Below, one piece after another: positions 16,336-23,896 of a DNA stretch of 64,000 nucleotides (its first letter is position 1; the number at the start of each line of letters is the position of its first letter). Made by a program: the position numbers and the translations under genes. The notes under the pieces were generated by a model. That model was not told the origin of the DNA and made no database searches. It saw nothing but the letters and a program-made list of their open reading frames with translations. The stretch is from Sinorhizobium fredii USDA 257 (GTDB lineage: Bacteria; Pseudomonadota; Alphaproteobacteria; Rhizobiales; Rhizobiaceae): positions 496,001 to 560,000 of the forward strand of contig NC_018000.1 in assembly GCF_000265205.3 (NCBI RefSeq), given 5' to 3'.

Positions 16336-16666
16336 TATGGCGGACTTCAAGGCGGAATTCGTGGAAGCGGTTCGCCGTGCGGAATCAGGGGAAGACGTTG
16401 AGACGGCTTATTCCCTTGAGTTCGCAAGCTACGAACACATGCATAGCGTTCTCGCGCCGGCCCGCCTCGATATCGTGAAGGCGCTCGCTAGACAGGGATT
16501 GTTGTCGACCCATGAAGTCTCTCGGCGAGCCAATCGCGATGTACAGGCGGTCAACCGTGACGTGACCACGCTCATCAATGCCGGAGTGATTGACCGGACA
16601 GAGAGCGGCATCGAGTTCCCATATGACGGTATTCATTTCGAATTCGATATGAACGTCACGGCATGA
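16307..16666 (+). CDS. HVO_A0114-family putative DNA-binding protein
   Basis: 119 residues. The sequence follows the HVO_A0114 family closely: MTTLSVRLGS at the start, VRRAESGEDVETAYSLEFAS, then a winged helix (LAPARLDIVKALARQGLLST, HEVSRRANRDVQAVNRDVTT) and the final PYDGIHFEFDM strand. Members are usually antitoxin-like regulators coupled to a TumE-type toxin; no TumE-like gene is visible here. The stop overlaps the next start in an ATGA, so this protein is probably co-translated with the HicB-like fusion that follows. An autoregulatory role is likely from the family; the toxin partner is missing or replaced. Confidence 0.8.
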   Translation: MTTLSVRLGSMADFKAEFVEAVRRAESGEDVETAYSLEFASYEHMHSVLAPARLDIVKALARQGLLSTHEVSRRANRDVQAVNRDVTTLINAGVIDRTESGIEFPYDGIHFEFDMNVTA

Positions 16667-17211
16667 GCATCTATCTCGCACTCGTCGAACCCGGCAATGA
16701 GACGACGGCTCACGGCATCGCTTTCCCTGATCTTCCCGGCGTGCATTCCGCCGCCGATGAAGCGGTCGACATTTTGCCGAATGCCCTCGAAGCGTTGCAG
16801 CTATGGGCGGAAGACGGGGACATGCCTTTGCCTTCCGACATCGCAGCGATCATCAATCGCGATGACATTCGCAAGGCGCTCGCCGCAGGTTCATTTCTTC
16901 TGGCTGTGCCATTCACCAGGAAAGCTACGGGAATGAAGCCATACGATTTCAACATCGGCGACGAATTCGTCATGGCGAACGGTTGGCGCTGGCGGGTCAC
17001 TGATATCGGGACGCGGGTGGTCGTCGCCATCCGCATCCAGCCTCTCGTGCTTCAGTCGACACGCGACGGTAAGGTTAGACGGGAGGAAATCTCCGAAATC
17101 GAGGCCGAGCATTATGGTTGGTTCGACGGCCCGCCTTACGCCGTCGCCGAACAGGTGTTCGACGAATGTGATTTAGAAGGCATCGAAGAGATATGCCGCA
17201 AGGAAGCATGA
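16663..17211 (+). CDS. HicB-like domain fused to a GPPYAVAE-type domain
   Basis: 182 residues with two parts. Residues 1-85 are a HicB-like antitoxin fold (IYLALVEPGNETTAHGIAFP, DLPGVHSAADEAVDILPNAL, EALQLWAEDGDMPLP). It lacks the C-terminal helix-turn-helix or ribbon-helix-helix normally found in HicB. Residues about 92-182, starting at an internal Met (MKPYDFNIGDEFVMANGWRW), resemble a separate conserved protein ending GWFDGPPYAVAEQVFDECDL that I recall from rhizobial plasmids without a name. The join suggests a fusion after deletion between two genes. The gene overlaps its neighbours by ATGA on both sides, in a run 16307-17433. No HicA toxin is seen. Confidence 0.65.
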   Translation: MSIYLALVEPGNETTAHGIAFPDLPGVHSAADEAVDILPNALEALQLWAEDGDMPLPSDIAAIINRDDIRKALAAGSFLLAVPFTRKATGMKPYDFNIGDEFVMANGWRWRVTDIGTRVVVAIRIQPLVLQSTRDGKVRREEISEIEAEHYGWFDGPPYAVAEQVFDECDLEGIEEICRKEA

Positions 17212-17433
17212 TGGCGCGCTTACGGCATCGCATGAAGACAATCCGTTTCGACATCCAAGATTTCATCAAGACCGGCGAACGACGGGCCGGCATCTGGAGG
17301 CCGTTTTTGAGGACGGCGACCCTGAAACGATCGCGGTGGCTATGAAACGATCGCGGTGGCTATTGATGATGTGCGCGAGGCGATCAGGCGCGAGAACAAG
17401 CGAAAAGACGGGCGCGCGACAAATGGGGCATAG
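17208..17433 (+). pseudogene. Addiction-module antidote-like gene, broken by an indel and a 20-bp duplication
   Basis: ATG 17208 overlaps the preceding stop. The first frame gives MKTIRFDIQDFIKTGERRAG, the opening of COG3636-type antidote proteins (HigA-like). One base seems missing near 17289, after which another frame gives HLEAVFEDGDPETIAVA. This is then disrupted at 17324-17363 by an exact tandem copy of 20 bases. Deleting one copy continues the frame to AIDDVREAIRRENKRKDGRA and a TAG at 17431. The helix-turn-helix usually found after such an N-terminus is absent. Function is surely lost; the 20-bp duplication looks recent because the copies are identical. Confidence 0.65.
17324..17363 (+). 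repeat. Exact 20-bp tandem duplication
   Basis: GAAACGATCGCGGTGGCTAT occurs twice in a row (17324-17343 and 17344-17363). Twenty is not a multiple of three, so it shifts the reading frame of the antidote-like gene. Replication slippage is the likely origin. Confidence 0.95.
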
Positions 17434-17713
17434 GGGCGTGATGGAAAATCTTCATCGGTTTGTAGCGCCCGGCGCCGTCGCGGCAAGCGCCCGCGAGGAC
17501 ATGGAAGCGGCATACTCAGTCACCTGCCGGCAGTATGGACCCGTGGTGTGCTGCGACTATCGCCCCCTCCGGCCGAGGCAGCACCTGCCTACCCGCCGGA
17601 AAAAACCTCGCTCTGGACTTTTGGCAAGGTCAAACGCCGTTGACTAGCTTGAGCTAGTGCATTGATTCACCTAACCTTTTCAGGCCTCCCCCACCGCAAG
17701 CCACTCGATGCCC

Positions 17714-17774
17714 TAAGCAACGAAGAGCCCGAAGGTGATTTGGGGGATCGCTTGAGTCGGCCCTCCGCTACCAC
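17714..17774 (+). repeat. Dispersed repeat, copy E (diverged)
   Basis: Carries AAGCAACGAAGAGCCCGAAG, then GTGATTTGGGGGATCGCTTG, then AGTCGGCCCTCCGCTACCA. It is the most diverged copy and the nearest to the tRNA. No copy was noticed to the right of it. Confidence 0.75.
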
Positions 17775-17932
17775 ACGTCCCCCACTTTCGTCTGTTTAGT
17801 CGGCGCAAGTATCCGCAGAATTCCACTGCCGTCGCCGAACCGTCCATCACCGCTCTGATGTCGCGTGCATTTCTAAGGATTTCATTTTTCTGTCGTGTTT
17901 TTCACGCGTTTACGACGAGATCCATGTGGCAG

Positions 17933-18021
17933 CCATGTCGCGTCTGTGTCGCGCGGAGCCGCCGTCATGAGATTGCGAGTGTTGAAAATAAACGGAAATT
18001 TGTCGCAGGTTGCGCGACATG
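17933..18021. repeat. TGTCGC-rich inverted repeats (right copy)
   Basis: CCATGTCGCGTCTGTGTCGC at 17933-17952 matches the left block at 15442 closely (18 of 22 bases through 17954). CATGTCGCG (17934-17942) and CGCGACATG (18013-18021) form a perfect 9-bp inverted pair. It lies 62 bases from the tRNA-Gln 3' end. Confidence 0.55.
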
Positions 18022-18082
18022 AAATCAGCAGCCAAAAGGCGCAACAGATGGGCTAATGGCTTGAATTTTTTGGAGAAAGTGT

Positions 18083-18156
18083 TGGCTGGGGAACCTGGAT
18101 TCGAACCAGGACTAACGGAGTCAGAGTCCGCTGGTCTACCGTTAACCTATTCCCCA
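18083..18156 (-). tRNA. tRNA-Gln (anticodon CTG)
   Basis: 74 bases including an encoded CCA. The acceptor stem pairs TGGGGAA with TTCCCCA, the discriminator is G, the T arm is CCTGG-TTCGAAT-CCAGG, and the anticodon stem GCGGA/TCCGT encloses the loop CTCTGAC with anticodon CTG. It reads glutamine CAG codons. Its 3' end faces the accessory region, the usual side for integration of mobile islands. Confidence 0.95.
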
Positions 18157-18395
18157 ACTCCTGCTGGCGGTATGGCCGCCCGCGTCGGTGTGGCGGGCTT
18201 ATAAACAAAAGAACCGCCGATGCAAATACCCTTTGGCAAAAAAATGCGGCCGGGCTGTGGTGAAGGGGCGCAAATGCGGACCGATCCGGCGCCTTAAAAA
18301 AAGTTTGGCGAAAAAGGGCGGCGCTGGTACAGTCGCGCCAACGCAAAATCGAGAGAGCGCCTTGAGCGGCCGGAAGGCTTCGCGCGGCGCGATGG

Positions 18396-19979
18396 TTGAG
18401 ACAAGTGAAAGACCCCGAACACGGCGCAAAGCCGTCTGAATCCGGGGCGTCGGCAGCAGATCGTGGCGAGGCGCATAAGCTTGTGCCGCGCGGCGGCAAG
18501 GGCAAGCGGAGGCGGCGCAAGCCGACCGGTTTGTCGTCTGCAATTGCCAGCCGATCCGGGCTTCCCGGAGAAGCAGGGCGTCCCGCAGCACTGAACGAGG
18601 CGGAGCCGGCGCGCAAGCGCAAGCGGCGCCGACGTTCGAAGGCCGCAAGGCCGCAGGGCCAGGCTCCCGCCGCCGTTTCCGGCGCAGCTGCGGCCCACGA
18701 GACACCGATCACTGACAAGAAGGGCCAGAAGCGCGGCAAGAAGGCGCGCCATCGGCGCGGCCTGCAGGGGCGGCCGCTGGCAACCGGCGGCAAGCCGTTG
18801 GCCGCCGAGCGGCCCGCCGAAACGCAGCGACCGCGCGACGTGTCCGCCGCGCCTCAGCAGTCGCGCAAGGATGAGTTGCGGGCCCCCTATGTCGCGCCGA
18901 GCGAACCGCCGGCGCCGCTTTATGCGGCGCTCGACCTCGGCACCAACAATTGCCGCCTTCTGGTCGCCCAGCCGACCCGGCCGGGACAGTTCCGCGTCGT
19001 CGATGCCTTCTCGCGGATCGTCCGGCTCGGCGAGGGCTTGGGCGCCAGCGGCAGGCTTTCCGACGGTGCGATGGAGCGGTCCGTAGAGGCGCTGAAGATT
19101 TGCGCCGGCAAGCTCAATGCCCGCTCGATCCGCCGTCGCCGGCTGATCGCCACCGAGGCGGCGCGCGCCGCCGAAAATGGCGAGACTTTCCTGCAGCGCG
19201 TTGCCGAGGAAACCGGACTCGATCTCGAAATCATCGATCGCGAGACCGAGGCGCGGCTCGCCGTATCCGGCTGCTCGTCGCTCGTCGACCGCGAGACCAA
19301 GTCGGTCGTCCTCTTCGACATCGGCGGCGGCTCGTCGGAAATCGCGGTGATCCGCATCGGCGACAACCGCTCGAGCCGGCTCGCCAACCACATCACCCAT
19401 TGGACCTCGCTGCCGGTCGGCGTCGTCACGCTTTCCGAACGGCACGGCGGCGAGCACGTGACGCCGCAGAGCTTCGAGACGATGGTGCGCGAGGTCGAGG
19501 GCATGCTCGACCGGTTCGACGGCCCGTCGGTCGAAACGCTCGATAACGCCGCCGGCAGCGGCTTCCATCTGATCGGCACGTCGGGGACCGTGACGACGCT
19601 GGCCGGCGTCCATCTCGACCTGCCGCGCTACGATCGCCGCCGGGTGGACGGGCTGTGGCTTTCCGACGACGAGGTTTCGGCCATGCAGGCGCGCCTGCTC
19701 TCCTGGGATTTCGCCGCCCGCGCCGCCAATCCATGCATCGGCCCGGACCGGGCCGATCTGGTGCTCGCCGGCTGCGCAATCCTCGAGGCGATCCGCCGCC
19801 GCTGGCCGTCGACGCGGATGCGCGTCGCCGACCGGGGTCTTCGGGAGGGTCTGCTGACCGACATGATGGCCGATGACGGTGCCTGGCGCCGGGCGCGTCC
19901 GCGCCGTTATCAGCGCGGCCCCGGCCACGCGCCGGCAGGCGAGGAGCGGCAAAGGCCCCATGAAGGGAACAAGGCATGA
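18396..19979 (+). CDS. ppx: Ppx/GppA-family exopolyphosphatase with long basic N-terminal extension
   Basis: 527 residues from TTG 18396; GTG 18405 is the alternative, and a stop at 18363 limits the start upstream. From about residue 175 it is a Ppx/GppA phosphatase of the actin/Hsp70 fold: [15 protein letters not shown] (phosphate-1 loop), [31 protein letters not shown], and [18 protein letters not shown]. Such enzymes remove phosphate from polyphosphate or pppGpp. The first 170 residues are low-complexity and very Lys/Arg-rich (for example [11 protein letters not shown]), far longer than in E. coli. They could bind RNA, ribosomes or polyphosphate, which is inference. The gene is coupled to rlmE by an ATGA overlap. 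Confidence 0.9.
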   Translation: MRQVKDPEHGAKPSESGASAADRGEAHKLVPRGGKGKRRRRKPTGLSSAIASRSGLPGEAGRPAALNEAEPARKRKRRRRSKAARPQGQAPAAVSGAAAAHETPITDKKGQKRGKKARHRRGLQGRPLATGGKPLAAERPAETQRPRDVSAAPQQSRKDELRAPYVAPSEPPAPLYAALDLGTNNCRLLVAQPTRPGQFRVVDAFSRIVRLGEGLGASGRLSDGAMERSVEALKICAGKLNARSIRRRRLIATEAARAAENGETFLQRVAEETGLDLEIIDRETEARLAVSGCSSLVDRETKSVVLFDIGGGSSEIAVIRIGDNRSSRLANHITHWTSLPVGVVTLSERHGGEHVTPQSFETMVREVEGMLDRFDGPSVETLDNAAGSGFHLIGTSGTVTTLAGVHLDLPRYDRRRVDGLWLSDDEVSAMQARLLSWDFAARAANPCIGPDRADLVLAGCAILEAIRRRWPSTRMRVADRGLREGLLTDMMADDGAWRRARPRRYQRGPGHAPAGEERQRPHEGNKA

Positions 19980-20713
19980 CGAAATCCCCGATCGGCGGCA
20001 ACCGCAGCGGCCGCAAGCTCGGTCAGAAGGTCAAGAAGGGCAAGCTCAAGGCGTCCTCGCGCCGCTGGCTGGAACGGCACATCAACGACCCTTACGTGCA
20101 GCGCGCCCAGCTCGAGGGCTATCGCGCCCGGGCGGCCTTCAAGCTCCTGGAAATCGACGAGAAGCACAAGATTCTATCGGGCGCCCGACGCATCATCGAT
20201 CTCGGTGCCGCACCCGGAAGCTGGTCGCAGATCGCCGCCAAGGTGACGAACTCGACCGATGCGGACCCGCGCGTGGCGGCAATCGACTTTCTCGAAATGG
20301 ACCCGATCCCGGGCGTCCGCTTCCTGCAGATGGATTTTTTGGATCCGCAGTCGCCGGAAAAACTGAAAGAAGCGATCGGCGGCACCCCCGATCTCGTTCT
20401 GTCCGACATGGCGGCGCCGACCACCGGTCACCGCCAGACCGATCATCTGCGCACGATGCATCTCTGCGAGGTGGCGGCGTATTTCGCCGTCGACGTGCTG
20501 GCGAAAGGCGGGCACTTCCTGGCAAAGACCTTCCAGGGCGGCACCGAGCGCGATCTTCTCAACATGCTGAAGCAGAATTTCCGCCAGGTCATCCATGTGA
20601 AGCCGGCCTCGTCGCGCGCCGAATCGGTCGAGATGTTCCTGCTTGCCAAGGGTTTCAAGGGCCGACAGGCGGCCGCGAGCGAAGAGGCGTCGGAGGACGC
20701 CGCGGCGGAATAG
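19976..20713 (+). CDS. rlmE: 23S rRNA (uridine-2'-O)-methyltransferase RlmE (FtsJ/RrmJ)
   Basis: 245 residues. Methylates the 2'-OH of the conserved A-loop uridine of 23S rRNA (U2552 in E. coli) in the assembled 50S subunit. The SAM-binding motif [12 protein letters not shown] is at about 74-85. The K-D-K-E catalytic tetrad is visible as Lys56 (RAAFKL), Asp144 ([10 protein letters not shown]), Lys184 (FLAKTFQGG) and Glu219 (ESVEMFL). The N-terminus is basic, as usual for the rRNA-binding end. It starts inside the ppx stop codon (ATGA), so the two are an operon. The C-terminal tail is acidic and Ala-rich. Confidence 0.96.
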   Translation: MTKSPIGGNRSGRKLGQKVKKGKLKASSRRWLERHINDPYVQRAQLEGYRARAAFKLLEIDEKHKILSGARRIIDLGAAPGSWSQIAAKVTNSTDADPRVAAIDFLEMDPIPGVRFLQMDFLDPQSPEKLKEAIGGTPDLVLSDMAAPTTGHRQTDHLRTMHLCEVAAYFAVDVLAKGGHFLAKTFQGGTERDLLNMLKQNFRQVIHVKPASSRAESVEMFLLAKGFKGRQAAASEEASEDAAAE

Positions 20714-20717
20714 GACC

Positions 20718-21101
20718 ATGCTGCTTTACGTGACCCTCGGTACGAACGACCTTCGACGGGCCGGCGCCTTCTACGACAAGACCCTTGCGACGCTCGGTCT
20801 CAAACGTCGCAAGGAAGATGAGGTCGAGATCGGCTATGGAGCTGAGGACGACTTTCGCTGCCGCCTCTGGCTGGTGACGCCCTTTAACCGCAAGGCAGCG
20901 ACCATCGGCAACGGTTCGATGGTGGCGCTCGAAGTCGAGAGCCGCGCCGCCGTCGATGCGTTTTACGCCGCGGCACTCGCCAGTGGCGGTACGGATGAGG
21001 GCGCCCCGGGCTTGCGGCCGTTCCACCCGAATTTCTACGCGGCCTATGTCCGCGATCCCGACGGCAACAAGCTCTCGGCGGTCTGCGAGCGGCCTGAATA
21101 G
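20718..21101 (+). CDS. VOC-family (glyoxalase/bleomycin-resistance fold) protein
   Basis: 127 residues from ATG 20718, four bases after the rlmE stop. It has the paired beta-alpha-beta modules of the vicinal oxygen chelate fold: MLLYVTLGTNDLRRAGAFYD at the start, a central GNGSMVALEVESRAAVDAFY, and the closing FYAAYVRDPDGNKLSAVCE. Typical metal-ligand positions are only partly kept (no His in the first strand, Glu in the last). Its substrate cannot be deduced; close relatives are annotated simply as glyoxalase-like. The tight spacing makes it the third gene of a ppx-rlmE-VOC operon. An upstream in-frame extension within rlmE has no ribosome-binding site. Confidence 0.88.
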   Translation: MLLYVTLGTNDLRRAGAFYDKTLATLGLKRRKEDEVEIGYGAEDDFRCRLWLVTPFNRKAATIGNGSMVALEVESRAAVDAFYAAALASGGTDEGAPGLRPFHPNFYAAYVRDPDGNKLSAVCERPE

Positions 21102-21117
21102 CTCTACATGAATAGCC

Positions 21118-22527
21118 CTACTTGCCGGCCGTCGCTTCGGCTTCCCGAATAGCCTTTCGATGGCCGGATACGGAAGCGCCGGCATTCTTCGCCATGGTCA
21201 GGAAGGGGATCGCCGCCAGCAGATTGGCGACGGCGATGATCATGAAGGCGATGTGGAAGTCGTCGAGCGCCAGCGGTCCGCCGCTGATCGACGTTTCGAT
21301 CTCCAGGATGGCGCCGGCCACCGCCACGCCCAAGGCGAGACTGATCTGCTGCAGCACGGCGCTCATCGATGTCGCCTTGCTGGCATCCTCGTCCTCGATA
21401 TCGGCGAAGGAAAGCGCATTGACGCTGGTAAAGAAGAAGGAGCGGGCGAAACCCGCGACGAGCAGAATGAGCAGCATGGCAAGATAAGGCGTCGCCGGCG
21501 TGAAGAAGCCGTTCGCGAAGGTGGTGACGGCGGCGATCGCGGCTGCAACGATCAGGGTCGTGCGGAAGCCGGCAAAGGCGAGCACGCGGCGGGCAAGGAA
21601 CTTGGTGGTGATGGCGCCGACTGCGCCGATGAAGGTGATCAGCCCCGACTGGAATGGATTGAGGCCGAAGCCGATCTGCAGCATCAGCGGCATCAGGAAG
21701 GGAACGGCGCCGACTGAAATGCGGAAGATCGTGCCGCCGATCGAGGCGACGCGGAAAGCGCTGTCGCGAAACAGCCGCAGGTCGAGCACCGGTGCCGGAT
21801 GCCGGCGCGCGTGGAAAATGTAAAGGAACGTCGCTGCCACGCCGGTCGAGACGGACGCGATGCCGATCGCCGGCGGCAGCGCCGGCAGGCTGATGACCGA
21901 CAGGCCGAAGACGATGCCCGACGCGGCGATGCCGCCGAGCAGGAAGCCGAGGATATCGACCGGCGGCGGGTTTCGGCGCTCCATCTCCGGCAGGTAGATG
22001 CCGGAAAGCACATAGCCGGCGATGCCGACCGGCACATTGATCAGGAAGATCCAGTGCCAGGAGAAATAGGTGGTGATGAAGCCGCCGAGCGGCGGACCCG
22101 CCAATGGGCCGACAAGGGCCGGGATGGTGAGCAGCGCCATGGCCGAGACGAGTTCGCTGCGCGGCGTGCCGCGCACCAGGACGAGGCGGGCGACCGGCGT
22201 CATCATCGCGCCGCCCATGCCCTGCAGGAAGCGCGACAGCACGAAGGCGACGAGGCTGTCGGCGACGGCGCAGAACACCGACCCGACGATAAAGACGAGG
22301 ATCGCTGCGCGGAAGATGCGCTTGGCGCCGAAGCGGTCCGCCATCCAGCCGCTCAACGGAATGAAGATCGCCAGCGCCACCATGTAGGCGGTGAGCGCCA
22401 GCTTCAGCGTGATCGGCCCGACGCCGATGTCATGCGCGATCGCCGGCAGCGACGTTGAGATGACGGTGGAATCCATCTGCTCCATGAAGAGAGCGACGGC
22501 AAGAATGATCGGGACGATGCGATTCAT
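21118..22527 (-). CDS. MFS multidrug exporter, DHA2 (EmrB/QacA) type
   Basis: 469 residues with about 14 hydrophobic segments, the topology of the DHA2 group of proton-driven exporters. The conserved motifs are visible: MEQMDSTVISTSLPAIAHDI (motif D1, helix 1), LSGWMADRFGAKRIFRAAIL (motif A, loop 2-3), SRFLQGMGGAMMTPVARLVL (motif B with the energy-coupling Arg, helix 4) and PLAGPPLGGFITTYFSWHWIF (motif C, the antiporter signature). Substrate unknown. It is convergent with the VOC-protein gene and divergent from the metallo-hydrolase at 22724. No periplasmic adaptor (EmrA-like) gene is next to it and no dedicated regulator is seen. Confidence 0.92.
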   Translation of the reverse strand: MNRIVPIILAVALFMEQMDSTVISTSLPAIAHDIGVGPITLKLALTAYMVALAIFIPLSGWMADRFGAKRIFRAAILVFIVGSVFCAVADSLVAFVLSRFLQGMGGAMMTPVARLVLVRGTPRSELVSAMALLTIPALVGPLAGPPLGGFITTYFSWHWIFLINVPVGIAGYVLSGIYLPEMERRNPPPVDILGFLLGGIAASGIVFGLSVISLPALPPAIGIASVSTGVAATFLYIFHARRHPAPVLDLRLFRDSAFRVASIGGTIFRISVGAVPFLMPLMLQIGFGLNPFQSGLITFIGAVGAITTKFLARRVLAFAGFRTTLIVAAAIAAVTTFANGFFTPATPYLAMLLILLVAGFARSFFFTSVNALSFADIEDEDASKATSMSAVLQQISLALGVAVAGAILEIETSISGGPLALDDFHIAFMIIAVANLLAAIPFLTMAKNAGASVSGHRKAIREAEATAGK

Positions 22528-22723
22528 GAAGGGGAGCCTTGGCGTGATCGTCTAGTTGGACGCGTGGCCGTAGAGGTCGCGCCGATAGAGAGTTGCGATG
22601 GCTTTGTAAGGGCCAAGGGTGCGGTTGCAGATCAAAAGCCTGTGATGTGGCTGATCTTTTCTGTCAAGACCGCTACTTCTTGCTTGTCGGCGAGTAGGGC
22701 AGCGCCAATCAACAGGAGCGATC

Positions 22724-23707
22724 ATGATCAGACATAGTTTGAAGCGCCGAACTTTGTTCGGGGCAGGGGCGGCTGCCTTGGCGGCGCCAGGGCTCCTGGC
22801 TGGAATCGCAAATGCTCAGGAAAATGCAGAAAACGGCGCCTTGACGAAGGACTCGGCTTTCAAGACGTTCAAGCTCGGCACCTTCAAGGTGACGGTGATC
22901 AGCGACGGCACGCGCGCCTCGGAAAATCCGCACGAGACCTACGGCACCAATCAGCCGGCAGACGCGGTCTCCGCATTGCTCGAACAGAACTTCTTGCCGA
23001 CCAGTGGTTTCATCAACGGCTTTTCCCCGGTTCTCGTCGATACCGGCTCGCACGTCGTGCTGTTCGACACCGGGCTCGGCGAAGCCGGACGGGAGACGGG
23101 GACCGGAAAACTCGCTGAAGGCATCCGCGCCGCCGGCTACGGGCCCGAGCAGGTCTCGGTCGTCGTTATCACCCATATGCACGGAGATCATATCGGCGGT
23201 CTCATGGAGGGCGGCAAGCCGGCCTTTCCAAGCGCCCGCTATGTGACCGGCCAGATGGAATTCGATTTCTGGAAGGATGGGGCTCGCGTCGGAACGCCGG
23301 CCGAGAACGGCCACAAGGCGGTGCTGCAGAACGTCGTGCCGCTGGAGGAAAAGACTACTTTCATAGCGGACGGTGCCGAGGTCGTATCGGGAATTACCGC
23401 CATCGCCGCTTTCGGCCACTCTCCCGGGCACATGATCTACAGGCTCGAATCCGAGGGCAAGGCGCTGATCCTGACCGCGGACACGGCCAATCACTACGTC
23501 CTGTCGCTGCAGCGGCCGGATTGGGAGGTCCGCTTCGACATGGACAAGGCTGCGGCCGGCGCGACACGGCGAAAGGTGTTCGACATGATCGCCACCGACC
23601 GGCTGCCCTTCATCGGCTATCACATGCCGTTCCCGGCGGTCGGCTTCGTCGAGCGGCAGGACCAAGGCTACCGGTTCGTGCCGGTAACCTACCAGTTCGA
23701 CATTTGA
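22724..23707 (+). CDS. Exported metallo-beta-lactamase-fold hydrolase
   Basis: 327 residues; AGGAGCGATC before ATG 22724 fixes the start. The N-terminus is a probable Tat signal (KRRTLFGAGAAALAAPGLLAG, cleavage near AGIANA-Q), so it acts in the periplasm. The metal-binding motif is THMHGDHIGG (residues about 149-158), with later ligands in FGHSPGHM and TADTANHY. The sequence belongs with AHL-lactonase-like or methyl-parathion-hydrolase-like MBL enzymes of alphaproteobacteria; substrate not deducible. It is divergent from the MFS exporter and followed by a hairpin terminator before guaB. Confidence 0.9.
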   Translation: MIRHSLKRRTLFGAGAAALAAPGLLAGIANAQENAENGALTKDSAFKTFKLGTFKVTVISDGTRASENPHETYGTNQPADAVSALLEQNFLPTSGFINGFSPVLVDTGSHVVLFDTGLGEAGRETGTGKLAEGIRAAGYGPEQVSVVVITHMHGDHIGGLMEGGKPAFPSARYVTGQMEFDFWKDGARVGTPAENGHKAVLQNVVPLEEKTTFIADGAEVVSGITAIAAFGHSPGHMIYRLESEGKALILTADTANHYVLSLQRPDWEVRFDMDKAAAGATRRKVFDMIATDRLPFIGYHMPFPAVGFVERQDQGYRFVPVTYQFDI

Positions 23708-23744
23708 ATTCAGGGCTTTGTTGCTCTGCAACAACAAATATGCG

Positions 23745-23767
23745 GGCCCGGGAGATTTCCGGGCCTT
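23745..23767 (+). terminator. Hairpin terminator after the metallo-hydrolase gene
   Basis: GGCCCGG (23745-23751), loop GAGATTT, CCGGGCC (23759-23765), followed by TTAACTATTT. The stem is perfect, but the T run is weak. Confidence 0.55.
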
Positions 23768-23896
23768 AACTATTTCCATTCTGACATATCCGTGTTACGA
23801 GCCCTCGCCAACTTCCAAGACAAGCTTTGAAGTCACCCGGTGGACAAGTCGCTGATCGTCCCCGGGGATTTTCGTATATTCGAAGAGGAACTGGCC

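Larger units (their letters stand above)
17434..18082. other. Non-coding end of the accessory region
   Basis: No gene supported. It contains repeat copy E and, at 17933-18021, a second TGTCGC-rich repeat structure. The open frames present are short and lack ribosome-binding sites. No integrase gene was seen in the segment next to the tRNA. Confidence 0.5.

Noticed and set aside
17336..17647. A 103-codon frame starting within the tandem duplication
   Set aside because: It is the disrupted frame of the antidote-like gene followed by non-coding sequence; no start signal.
1..18082. Whether the accessory region encodes a complete defence system or a CRISPR array
   Set aside because: No nuclease, helicase, reverse transcriptase, methylase, Cas gene or repeat-spacer array was found; only isolated or broken toxin/antitoxin-like genes and a DUF5677 gene.
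18053..18793. Long minus-strand frames opposite the ppx N-terminal extension and beyond
   Set aside because: They are antisense to a clear gene, overlap the tRNA and have Arg/Ala/Pro-rich composition expected of shadow frames.
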